A DNA stretch of 64,000 nt from Kiritimatiellia bacterium (GTDB taxonomy: Bacteria; Verrucomicrobiota; Kiritimatiellia; UBA8416; JABMPJ01): NCBI GenBank assembly GCA_030745755.1, contig JASLOA010000038.1, positions 1-64,000 on the forward strand, in the 5' to 3' direction. A program made the position numbers and the translations under genes. The notes under the pieces were generated by a model that searched no databases, was not told where the DNA came from, and saw only the letters and a program-made list of their open reading frames with translations. This document shows, one piece after another, positions 42,415 to 50,558 of the stretch (positions are counted from its first letter, which is position 1; the number at the start of each line of letters is the position of its first letter).

Positions 42415-44910
42415 ATGGGCAAGAAACTGGTAGTGGTGGAATCGCCGGCCAAGGCGAAGACGATCAACAAGATACTGGGCAAGGACTTCGTGGTGGAATC
42501 ATCCATGGGGCACGTCCGGGATCTTCCGATTCGGACCCTTGGTGTGGATGTGGAGGCGGCATTCAAGCCGAAGTATGTGCTGATCAAGGGCCGCCGCAAG
42601 GTGGTCGATAAGCTGAAGAAGACGGCGAAGGACTGTGATGCGATCTACCTGGCGCCCGACCCCGACCGCGAGGGAGAGGCGATTGCCTGGCACCTGGCGG
42701 CGATCCTGGGGGAGGCCAACAAGGACGCCGAGCTGCTGCGGGTGCAGTATAATGAGATTACACCCAGCGCGGTGAAACGTGCTTTTGATTCACCCACGGC
42801 TATTGACCAGCATCGTGTGGATGCCCAGCAGGCCCGTCGTGTGCTCGATCGCATTGTCGGGTACATGGTGAGTCCCATGCTATGGCGTCGCATCCGTCGC
42901 GGGTTGAGCGCAGGCCGGGTGCAGTCTGTGGCATTGCGGCTGCTGTGTGAGCGAGAGAAGGAGATCAAGGCCTTCGAGCCCGAAGCCTACTGGGTGCACG
43001 GTGCCCTGGCGCGCAAGATCGTCACCCCGATGGATCCCTTCCACATCAAGCTGGTGCGCGTTGATGGCAAGAAGGCGGAGATCAAGAGCGAGGGTGACTC
43101 CACGGCGATCCTGGATGATTTGAAGGGCCGCGCACTCAAGGTGCAGGGCATTGCTACGAAGCAGATCAGCAAGCGCCCGCCGCCGCCGTATATCACGAGC
43201 AGTCTGCAGCAGGCGGGATCAAGCTTCCACAGCTTCTCGCCGAAACGCACGATGGCATTGGCCCAGTCCCTGTATGAGGGGCTTGATCTCGGCCAGGGAC
43301 CGGAGGGGCTGATCACCTATATGCGAACCGACTCGGTACACCTGGCCGATGACGCGGTGCAGGCGTGTCGTCAGTTCATCTCCGAGAAGTACGGCAACGA
43401 CTTCTGCCCCGAGAACCCGAACCGCTACCGCAGCCGTTCCGGCGCGCAGGAGGCGCATGAAGCGATTCGTCCGACCAACGTGGAGCGCACGCCTGATAGC
43501 TTGCGCGGCAAACTCGATCCGGCAGCCCACAAGCTCTATACGCTCATCTGGTCGCGCTTCGTGGCCTGCCAGATGGCGCCGGCCAAGCTGCAGCAGCGCA
43601 CCGTCACGATTGAGGCGGTCAAGCCGTCCGAAGAGAGCCGTGAGTTCCTGTTCAACGGTTCCACCACCGACATTGTGTTCCCGGGCTACATGAAAGCCAC
43701 CGGGGCCGATCGTAAGAAGGCGGAGGACGACGCAAAGGATCGGCTGCCCGAGCTGTCTGAGAACGAGCCGCTGGTTTGCGTGGAGTGGCTGGCTGAGCGT
43801 AAAGAGACACAGCCCCCGCCACGCTACAGCGAGACCTCGCTTGTAGGCGCGCTGGAGCGCAACGGGGTGGGGCGTCCCAGTACCTATGCGCAGACCGTCT
43901 CCACGCTCTATGACCGGCAGTACGCGGAGCGCGAGAAACGTACCATGATCCCCAGCGACCTGGGTATGCGTGTCAGCGACCTGCTGACGGAAACCCTCGG
44001 GGATCTGTTCAACGTATCTTTCACCGCGTCGATGGAAGAGAAGCTGGACCGTGTCGAGAATGGCGAGGAGGACTGGACTGCGATGCTCGGTGAGTTCTAC
44101 GACCAGTTCCAGAAGTGGATCGAGAAGACCAAGGCGCCCCCGGCCGATGCAGAGGAGGTCGGCAGGGTGCTGGGGTTGCTCACGGAGATCACCGAGTGGG
44201 CGCCCGAGGTGCAGCGCGGCAAGCGAAAGTACAGCGACGAGAGTTTTGTGGCATCGGTCCGCAAGCGGCAGGACGATAAGGGCGACGTATCGACACGACA
44301 GCTCGAGGCGCTGGTCCGGATTGCCTGCAAGTACGATGGACAGTTGGCTGATGTCGAGACGCGGCTGAAGGATATGGGCCTCGAATCGCTGGCTGAGCAG
44401 GTGCGCCAATCACGGCCGGCCGAAGGAACGCTTCGCAAGCTGGAGATTGCTGAATCGCTGGAATCCGATGAAAGCACAACCAAGTTCGTGGCCTCGCTGC
44501 GGCAGCAAACGGATATGGGCCGTGCGCTCTCAGACGCGCAGGACAAGGTTCTGAACTCCATCATTCTGGGGGCAGCGGACAGTATTCCCGACGCGAAATC
44601 TGTTCTTGAGGAGCTGGGTCTGTCGCTGGATGACATTCCAGATGACAAAGAGAGTGGCGTCATTCTGGAAGCGATGAAGGCGGTCAGTGAGTGGAACCCG
44701 CCCACGAAACGTGGCAAGCGCACCTATGACGACAAGGCCTTTATCGAGTCGCTGTCCGGCTATTACGGGCGCAAGAAGTTTCTGTCGGAACGTCAGCGAG
44801 GCGCCCTGAAGCGTATCTGTGGCCGTTATGCGGAGCAGATTCCGAACTTCGAGGAGCTGGCCAAGGCCTACGACATCAAGGTCGGCGGCAAGAAGAAGAG
44901 CAGCGAGTAG
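42415..44910 (+). CDS. topA: DNA topoisomerase I with triple-repeat C-terminus
   Basis: Type IA topoisomerase relaxing negative supercoils. TOPRIM motifs are 'VVVESPAKAKTINKIL' and 'APDPDREGEAIAWHL'; the catalytic Tyr is in 'GLITYMRTDSVHLADDA' near residue 302. After the core (about residue 585) the usual CxxC zinc ribbons are absent. Instead three copies of a roughly 50-residue unit follow, with 'FVASVRKRQ..LSxRQ..AL..I' as the shared pattern, at about residues 608-659, 688-740 and 774-825, with linkers containing 'EWAPEVQRGKRKY' and 'EWNPPTKRGKRTY'. The final residues are Lys-rich. 831 aa. Confidence 0.95.
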   Translation: MGKKLVVVESPAKAKTINKILGKDFVVESSMGHVRDLPIRTLGVDVEAAFKPKYVLIKGRRKVVDKLKKTAKDCDAIYLAPDPDREGEAIAWHLAAILGEANKDAELLRVQYNEITPSAVKRAFDSPTAIDQHRVDAQQARRVLDRIVGYMVSPMLWRRIRRGLSAGRVQSVALRLLCEREKEIKAFEPEAYWVHGALARKIVTPMDPFHIKLVRVDGKKAEIKSEGDSTAILDDLKGRALKVQGIATKQISKRPPPPYITSSLQQAGSSFHSFSPKRTMALAQSLYEGLDLGQGPEGLITYMRTDSVHLADDAVQACRQFISEKYGNDFCPENPNRYRSRSGAQEAHEAIRPTNVERTPDSLRGKLDPAAHKLYTLIWSRFVACQMAPAKLQQRTVTIEAVKPSEESREFLFNGSTTDIVFPGYMKATGADRKKAEDDAKDRLPELSENEPLVCVEWLAERKETQPPPRYSETSLVGALERNGVGRPSTYAQTVSTLYDRQYAEREKRTMIPSDLGMRVSDLLTETLGDLFNVSFTASMEEKLDRVENGEEDWTAMLGEFYDQFQKWIEKTKAPPADAEEVGRVLGLLTEITEWAPEVQRGKRKYSDESFVASVRKRQDDKGDVSTRQLEALVRIACKYDGQLADVETRLKDMGLESLAEQVRQSRPAEGTLRKLEIAESLESDESTTKFVASLRQQTDMGRALSDAQDKVLNSIILGAADSIPDAKSVLEELGLSLDDIPDDKESGVILEAMKAVSEWNPPTKRGKRTYDDKAFIESLSGYYGRKKFLSERQRGALKRICGRYAEQIPNFEELAKAYDIKVGGKKKSSE

Positions 44911-44951
44911 GGTGGTGTCACACAGACAAGCTTTCAAGACACGCAAGTATT

Positions 44952-45024
44952 TGTCATTCCGAGCGAAGCGAGGAATCTCATATCCATGTATGGGTAGAGA
45001 TCCCTCGGCTTCGCTCGGGATGAC
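44952..45024. repeat. Short palindromic repeat, GTCATyCCGAG family, copy 7
   Basis: TGTCATTCCGAGCGAAGCGAGGAATCTC pairs with GAGATCCCTCGGCTTCGCTCGGGATGAC. It separates topA from xerC by about 200 bases. Confidence 0.8.
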
Positions 45025-45109
45025 GCACCAGCTGTACAAGCGCAATTGTGATACACGACACTAGGAATCGATCTCTGCCGGGGCGGAGAGGGCAGCAGAA
45101 AGTGCGGCA

Positions 45110-46069
45110 ATGGGGAAACGGGCACAGGACGATACAGCGCTACGTCGCTACGTGGACCACTTGCAGAGCGAGAAGAACGCTTCCACTCACACGGTGGATG
45201 CCTACTGCCGTGATATCGTTCAGTTTGCACGCTACCAATGGCCTGAGCAGACCGCGCCCTATGCGTGGCGTGATGTGGATCAGCTGGCCGCGCGCGGATT
45301 TGTAGTGCAGTTGAGCCGGGCCGAGATGGCGCCGACAACAACGGCGCGCAAGCTATCGAGCCTGCGTGCCTTCTACCGCTATCTGAAGCGTGAGGCCATG
45401 TGCACGCAGAACCCGTTTGCCGGGGTGCGGTCGCCGCGGAGGGGGCACGATCTGCCGAAAGTGCTGAGCCAGGATGAGATATCCCGCCTGCTGGAAGCGC
45501 CCGTCAAGCTGGCGGAGCGCCGCCGGGTCGAATCCAAAACGGCCGCGCGCAAGGACGAGCAGTATGCTGTCCTGCGCGACGTCGCGCTGCTCGAGGTCTT
45601 CTACAGCACCGGGGCACGCCTGAACGAGCTGGCCGGACTTCGTGAAGAGGATGTGGATCTGCTGGGCAGCGTGGTGAAGGTCAGGGGCAAAGGGAAGAAG
45701 GAGCGTCTCTGTCCGCTGGGTGGTCCGGCCTGTAGCGCGATCCGTGCCTGCATGAAAGAGGGACATGCACTGTGGGGCCGCGGCGGCCGGAGCGCACCGG
45801 TCTTTCGGAATCTGCGTGGTGGCGCCCTGACGGGACGCTCGATCGAGAGGATGCTGAAGAAGTATCTGATCGAAGCCGGCTTGGACGCCACGGTGACGCC
45901 GCATACGCTGCGGCACTCGTTTGCGACTCACCTGCTGGATGCAGGGGCCGATCTGCGGAGTGTCCAGGAGTTGTTGGGGCATGCGAGCGTGTCAACGACA
46001 CAGATCTATACACATGTGTCGGTGGAGCATCTGAAGCGGGTATACGAGGAAGCTCACCCGCGCGCATGA
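45110..46069 (+). CDS. xerC: Tyrosine recombinase XerC/XerD-type
   Basis: Site-specific recombinase resolving chromosome dimers. The N-terminal SAM-like core-binding domain covers residues 1-95. Catalytic residues are visible: Arg in 'YSTGARLNELAGL', Lys in 'VRGKGKKER', His-x-x-Arg in 'TPHTLRHSFATHLL', His in 'QELLGHASVST' and the nucleophile Tyr in 'TQIYTHVSVEHLKRVY'. At 319 aa it fits Xer length, and the order dprA-topA-xerC resembles that of Firmicutes. XerC is chosen over XerD on that context. Its stop codon overlaps the ATG of the KDO transferase gene (ATGA). Confidence 0.9.
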   Translation: MGKRAQDDTALRRYVDHLQSEKNASTHTVDAYCRDIVQFARYQWPEQTAPYAWRDVDQLAARGFVVQLSRAEMAPTTTARKLSSLRAFYRYLKREAMCTQNPFAGVRSPRRGHDLPKVLSQDEISRLLEAPVKLAERRRVESKTAARKDEQYAVLRDVALLEVFYSTGARLNELAGLREEDVDLLGSVVKVRGKGKKERLCPLGGPACSAIRACMKEGHALWGRGGRSAPVFRNLRGGALTGRSIERMLKKYLIEAGLDATVTPHTLRHSFATHLLDAGADLRSVQELLGHASVSTTQIYTHVSVEHLKRVYEEAHPRA

Positions 46070-46092
46070 ATGGGGTAGGGAGACAGAGTCTG

Positions 46093-47388
46093 ATGTATTG
46101 GTTGTTTTACAACGTTGTGTTTGTTGTGGGCTTCATGCTGGTGCTGCCGCGCTACTTGTGGCGCATGTGTCGACGGGGCGGCTATGCCAGGGGATTCACC
46201 CAAAGGTTCGGTTGCTATGATGAGGCACTCCTCACGACGCTGAAGGCGCGCAAGCGTATCTGGGTGCATGCGGTCAGTGTGGGTGAGGTCTTTGTGGCCC
46301 TGCGCTTTATTGAGACCTATCGGGGTGCGCATCCTGACATGGCCTTTGTGTTGACCACGAACACATCGACCGGCCATCGGATTGCTGAGGCACGTCTACA
46401 CGCAGATGATGTGTTGCTCTACTTCCCCGTGGATCTGCCTCTGTTTATCAAGCGGGTACTGGATCGCATCCAACCCGCCGCACTCGTCTTGACGGAGTGT
46501 GAACTGTGGCCGAACCTGATCCATCTTGCGGATGAGCGCGGCATTCCTATCGCGCTTCTGAACGGTCGGGTGTCCGATAGTTCGTATCGCGGCTACAGTC
46601 TCTGCAGACCGCTGTTCAGGAACTTGCTGCAGCGGTTCTCTGTGGTCCTCGTGCAGGGGAAACAGGATACTGCCCGAGTGACCGAGCTGGGTGCGCGTCC
46701 GGAGAGAATGCACGAGTTGGGGACCGCGAAGTATGACGTAGCGACGACAGATACCAGCAAGGTAGAGCTGATCCGTGGCGTGCTGGCGTCGGCGGGCTTT
46801 CCTGGTGACGCACCCATTATTGTGGGTGGTTCAACCTGGCCCGGCGAGGAACGCGTTCTGCTTGATGTGTTTCAACGCCTGCGCAGGTCGATCGAGGGAC
46901 TCAAGCTGGTACTGGTGCCGCGGCATTTCGAGAGGGCGGCCGACGTAGAGCGAGAGCTGAAGACGGAAGGCGTCAGCTATGTGAAGCGGAGTGCCCTGGA
47001 GCCAGGCACATCTGCCGGGGAACCTGCGGACGTTCTTCTGGTCGATTCAACCGGCGAGCTGATGGGGGTCTATGCTCATGCCAGTGTGATCTTTGTGGGC
47101 AAGAGTCTAACCAACCATGGTGGACAGAACATCATGGAACCGGCCCTTCTTGGGAAACCTGTTCTGTTTGGTCCGAACATGGAGAACTTCCCTGTGGTGA
47201 GTGAAGACTTCCTTGCCGCCGACGCCGCCGTACAGGTGGCGAACGAGAGTGAGCTGGAATCACGACTGGGCAAGCTGCTGACCGATGCAGAGGATGCCGC
47301 GACGCTGGGTGCACGTGCAGCTGAGCTGGTCAGATCAAAGCGTGGCTGCCTGAAGCGCAGTGTGGCGCTGATCCACGCCATGCAGTGA
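46093..47388 (+). CDS. waaA: 3-deoxy-D-manno-octulosonic acid transferase
   Basis: Adds KDO to lipid A at the inner face of the cytoplasmic membrane, so the cell makes LPS. An N-terminal membrane anchor ('MYWLFYNVVFVVGFMLVLPRYLW') precedes the GT30 domain, with 'RIWVHAVSVGEVFVALRFIE' containing the catalytic-site Glu. 'VLTECELWPNLIHLADERGIPIALLNGRVSD' and the C-terminal 'KSLTNHGGQNIMEPALLGKPVLFGPNMENF' are the standard donor-binding motifs. GGGAGA before the ATG at 46093 fits; an upstream ATG at 46066 overlaps the xerC stop and would add 9 residues. The last 54 bases overlap a convergent lipoprotein gene. Confidence 0.94.
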   Translation: MYWLFYNVVFVVGFMLVLPRYLWRMCRRGGYARGFTQRFGCYDEALLTTLKARKRIWVHAVSVGEVFVALRFIETYRGAHPDMAFVLTTNTSTGHRIAEARLHADDVLLYFPVDLPLFIKRVLDRIQPAALVLTECELWPNLIHLADERGIPIALLNGRVSDSSYRGYSLCRPLFRNLLQRFSVVLVQGKQDTARVTELGARPERMHELGTAKYDVATTDTSKVELIRGVLASAGFPGDAPIIVGGSTWPGEERVLLDVFQRLRRSIEGLKLVLVPRHFERAADVERELKTEGVSYVKRSALEPGTSAGEPADVLLVDSTGELMGVYAHASVIFVGKSLTNHGGQNIMEPALLGKPVLFGPNMENFPVVSEDFLAADAAVQVANESELESRLGKLLTDAEDAATLGARAAELVRSKRGCLKRSVALIHAMQ

Positions 47389-47913
47389 CGGCGTGGTGCG
47401 GTGGGCCGCGATCTGCGCCGGAACGGTCTCGGTGGCCCAGACAAGCTTGAAGTACCAGTCCAACCCCGGTCGCCCCACGCCGTTCTGGTAGGCGATGCCC
47501 CCGGAGTAGAAGTCGTCCCGGTGGTACCAGCCAAAGGACAGATCACGGCTACCGGCGACTCGCAGGACGTACCGCTCTCCCTTGCAGAGGCTAACCCCCG
47601 GCTCCGAGAACCGAAACTCAACCCAACCTCGATAACCCATCTTAACGGACTGGTCGGCCTGCGCGATAACGTGTCCCTGTGCGTCCAGCAGTGTGAGCGT
47701 CAGGGCTTCCGATCGCCGCCACTTGCTGTTGAGGGTCTTGACCAGGATGCGCGCGGAGGCGAGAGACTGCCCGTGTGCCACGAATCCCTGGCTGAGGCGC
47801 AGAGCGGGATCCAGTGCGGTGCAGGCCAGGCCCGGAATGCGCTGCCGCGTGGTCCCGCACCCGGTCGCCGTCAGCCCGATCAGTAGGACTGCGCACAGCC
47901 TGGTGATCAACAT
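47335..47913 (-). CDS. Predicted lipoprotein of unknown function
   Basis: 192 residues beginning MLITRLCAVLLIGLTATGCGTT, a good lipoprotein signal (ATGC lipobox). The mature domain contains 'LTLLDAQGHVIAQADQSVKMGYRGWVEFRFSEPGVSL' and 'LRVAGSRDLSFGWYHRDDFYSGGIAYQNG', which look like an all-beta, possibly carbohydrate-binding or envelope domain. No family is assigned. The 3' end overlaps waaA by 54 bases in the opposite direction. The ORF track start lies 41 codons upstream in unrelated sequence. Confidence 0.72.
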   Translation of the reverse strand: MLITRLCAVLLIGLTATGCGTTRQRIPGLACTALDPALRLSQGFVAHGQSLASARILVKTLNSKWRRSEALTLTLLDAQGHVIAQADQSVKMGYRGWVEFRFSEPGVSLCKGERYVLRVAGSRDLSFGWYHRDDFYSGGIAYQNGVGRPGLDWYFKLVWATETVPAQIAAHRTTPSLHGVDQRHTALQAATL

Positions 47914-48085
47914 GGACTGAGTTGTATCTTCTCTTGTCACTGTCACCCCGCCTGAAGTTCGGCTTCGAAACCTACTAGATAGCACCTTCCATGCCATGGG
48001 CTGTGTTCTGGGAAGATAGGGCAAATAGTGGCCCATAAACCGACTCTGGCGGCGAATGCCGGGGGATATTGGGAGTAATCCGTTC

Positions 48086-48445
48086 TCAGTCGAGCGAGAT
48101 GCGAGAGCGGCGCAAGGCCCAGAGGAGTGTCAAATATTGCGACACAACGAGCAGTCCCATGACGAATGGACCGTAAATGGTTCCGCCCTGAACAAGGTGG
48201 TTCAGGGCGGACGAGAAGAGGAAGATGTTCATAAACCACGCCTCGCAGAGGTCGTGCGCAACACCCGCACGGCGCAGCAGGTTGGGGACGATGGCGTAGA
48301 GTCCCAGTCCGTACGAGATGACGAGCCAGCGGCGAAGAAGAGCAGCCACCGGTGCTCTGCGGCGCCAGGCATCCAGCAGGGGACGATAGGTCAGGGCGGT
48401 AGCGACGGCCATCCCTAGCGAGAAGTGGAGCGTGGAGTGCATCAT
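48086..48445 (-). CDS. Small polytopic membrane protein, last gene of the envelope operon
   Basis: 119 residues with three or four hydrophobic helices ('STLHFSLGMAVATALTY', 'WLVISYGLGLYAIVPNLL', 'TIYGPFVMGLLVVSQYLTLLWAL'). The ATG overlaps the stop of the preceding gene (ATGA). It recalls small membrane-bound phosphodiesterase/hydrolase companions in having a conserved 'DLCEAWFMNIFLFSSALNHL' segment, but no catalytic motif is certain. Function unknown. Confidence 0.65.
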   Translation of the reverse strand: MMHSTLHFSLGMAVATALTYRPLLDAWRRRAPVAALLRRWLVISYGLGLYAIVPNLLRRAGVAHDLCEAWFMNIFLFSSALNHLVQGGTIYGPFVMGLLVVSQYLTLLWALRRSRISLD

Positions 48446-48792
48446 GATGGCTTCTCCTTCTCGGCCAGCCACACTTCACGCCAGGCCACGGCAAAGATGG
48501 AGAGTGCCATCAGAACGAATACGACCGTGTAGAGAATCGAGTCTGTTTCCAGCTTATCGATGGTGTAATGCATGAAGAAGATGTTGCTGCGCGGATCGTT
48601 GGCCATCTTGTGGTAAAGCCCATCCATGCGGAGCGCACGCGGAATATCCGGCACCACGGCCCAGATGGCGCAGGCGGCCATGGCCAGCGGCGCCACAACC
48701 AGGAGCGTCATCGAGGCGCGTGCTCTGCGAAAGAAGTAGATGAGGGCGGCAACGATGTAGGGGATAGACGCGCCAATGACGATCTGGTTCAT
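48442..48792 (-). CDS. Small membrane protein with two helices
   Basis: 116 residues. An N-terminal helix ('IGASIPYIVAALIYFFRRA') and a second ('TLLVVAPLAMAACAIWAVVPDI') are separated from a third by a soluble stretch with 'GLYHKMANDPRSNIFFMHYTIDKLETDS'. The start overlaps the stop of the O-antigen-ligase gene (ATGA) and the stop overlaps the next gene, so the block is translationally coupled. No family recognised. Confidence 0.65.
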   Translation of the reverse strand: MNQIVIGASIPYIVAALIYFFRRARASMTLLVVAPLAMAACAIWAVVPDIPRALRMDGLYHKMANDPRSNIFFMHYTIDKLETDSILYTVVFVLMALSIFAVAWREVWLAEKEKPS

Positions 48793-50558
48793 CCGTCCTC
48801 CTTAAGATAAGCCGGGACACCTACCCAACTCCGCAAAGCATGTGCCTCTTCATAGGCTTTCCGCGCGCCTTCACGGTCCTTCAGTTTCCAGCGCAGCTCG
48901 CCCAGCTTGCGCCAGTGCCGGTAGTTCTTCGGATCATACACCATGGACTGCGTCATGAAACGCTCGCCCAGCAGCTTCACGGGCTTTTCTTTGCTCCGTA
49001 TCATCCGTCTGCCCGCATAGAACCAGGCATGCTGCGAGGTCGGCGCCCAGACAATGGCCTTCGCGAGTCGGTTCGTCTTCATTCCTGGTATGGCGTAAAC
49101 AGAGTCACGTTTGTCCATGATGGGCGAAACGAAACAGACCACCAGCGTCAGTCCTGCTGCCACGATCAGTGCCGGGGCTGGTTTCCGGGGTTCCACCGAT
49201 GCCGGCAGAGCCAGGCCGACCAGTGCGCCGAGCGTGAAGCTGTAGAGCGGTATATAGGTCGCAAAGTCGACCAGGGCATGCACCCCGGCCACCACAACCG
49301 CTCCACAGGCGGCGAACGTGAGCATGGGGTCCGCTTCATGGCTACTGTGGGCGCGGTAGAAGCCGGACAGTGCCGCCATCACGGCCCACAGCGCGATGAG
49401 CGTACCGACAGTGCCACTGTCGGCTATTGTCTCGGCATAGAGGTTCTCCGCGTGCGTGCGGTGGCCTGAGACGGACGACGCACGGTGCATGGGGTAGACC
49501 GCATGGAAGCTGTTCGGGCCGGCTCCGAGGATGGGGTAGTGACGCCAAATGGTGAGGGACTCGCGCCAGACCTGCATCCGTCCCTGCAGACTCGCCGTCT
49601 GCGTAGGGCTCAGAATGGAACGCATGCTCTTCTCCACACGGGGCAGTACCGTCAGGGAAAGGGTCACGACAAGGGCAAGCAGCGGTATGAGCATCCAGAG
49701 TCCCACGCGACGATGGCGGGTGGTCAGCAGGAACAGCGGCAAGATAACAAGGGCCGATGCCCCGGCTACCACACCACCGCGTGATTCGGAGAGTGGCACC
49801 GCGGCAGCCAGGATGATGGCGCAGACACACATCAGCAAAGCGGAGGGCCAGCGTCGCTTGCTGATGTCGACTGCCGCGGCAATCACGGCAGCGGGGCACA
49901 GCATGGCCGCGAATCCCCCGAAGTGGTTCTGATTAACGAAGCAGGCTGCCGAGGAGGGACCGAGGCCTGAAGAGAGATCGATGGTCCACCAGAGCGCGTG
50001 GCCCTGTGGAATGATATGGAGCGAGACGATACCGGCTCCTGCCACGAGCGTACCGCCCAGGATCAAGGCACGAAGCAGAAAGAGACGCCCCGGCCGGGGC
50101 ATACGCCGCACGAGCAGGGCGGCACTGAAGGCGCCCATGCAGATGGCCAGGACCCGCAGCGTTCCAGCCCGGTTGCGCGTAACGCTGAAAAGCAATGTTG
50201 GCAGTTCAATGATATTGAGCGCATCCGCCTGGCGCAGGCGTGTGACGGCTACACTGTTCTGAGCAAATCGCTCCACACCGGTAATGGTCGTCAGCTTGAA
50301 GGGGAGGGGCACCAGCACAAGAACAAGAAATGAGAGGAGGGCCAGGTAGACCCATTCGGCGTTTTCCCACCAGGGGAGAGATGGGCGGGAACCAGAGGCC
50401 GAACGCCGCCGCACAAAGAGCGCTGCCCATGTCAGCAGGGCGCTGGCCCCCGCCAGAGACCAGCCGAAAACACCAGCGCCGGTAGAGGCCAGGAAAGACA
50501 GCACGACCATGATTGTTATGGCAGGTGCGTAGTCCAGAAGTCGTGCGGTTGTGCTCAT
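48789..50558 (-). CDS. O-antigen ligase/polymerase family membrane protein with C-terminal TPR
   Basis: 589 residues, about 12 helices. The family motif lies in the large periplasmic loop: 'QVWRESLTIWRHYPILGAGPNSFHAVYPMH' and 'THAENLYAETIADSGTVGTLIALWAV', where the HxE-type and Arg residues act in glycan transfer. A C-terminal TPR-like unit ('YRHWRKLGELRWKLKDREGARKAYEEAHALR') is typical of the exopolysaccharide branch. Ligase to lipid A-core, Wzy polymerase and protein O-oligosaccharyltransferase cannot be separated by sequence. It overlaps its upstream GT-C-like neighbour (ATGA). Confidence 0.83.
   Translation of the reverse strand: MSTTARLLDYAPAITIMVVLSFLASTGAGVFGWSLAGASALLTWAALFVRRRSASGSRPSLPWWENAEWVYLALLSFLVLVLVPLPFKLTTITGVERFAQNSVAVTRLRQADALNIIELPTLLFSVTRNRAGTLRVLAICMGAFSAALLVRRMPRPGRLFLLRALILGGTLVAGAGIVSLHIIPQGHALWWTIDLSSGLGPSSAACFVNQNHFGGFAAMLCPAAVIAAAVDISKRRWPSALLMCVCAIILAAAVPLSESRGGVVAGASALVILPLFLLTTRHRRVGLWMLIPLLALVVTLSLTVLPRVEKSMRSILSPTQTASLQGRMQVWRESLTIWRHYPILGAGPNSFHAVYPMHRASSVSGHRTHAENLYAETIADSGTVGTLIALWAVMAALSGFYRAHSSHEADPMLTFAACGAVVVAGVHALVDFATYIPLYSFTLGALVGLALPASVEPRKPAPALIVAAGLTLVVCFVSPIMDKRDSVYAIPGMKTNRLAKAIVWAPTSQHAWFYAGRRMIRSKEKPVKLLGERFMTQSMVYDPKNYRHWRKLGELRWKLKDREGARKAYEEAHALRSWVGVPAYLKEDG

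Noticed and set aside
43219-44409. 396-codon minus-strand ORF opposite topA
   Set aside because: Shadow of topA; repeated His/Leu/Arg pattern, no independent evidence.
48570-48800. Plus-strand ORF within the small membrane protein gene
   Set aside because: Shadow; the minus-strand frame has helices and coupled start/stop overlaps.
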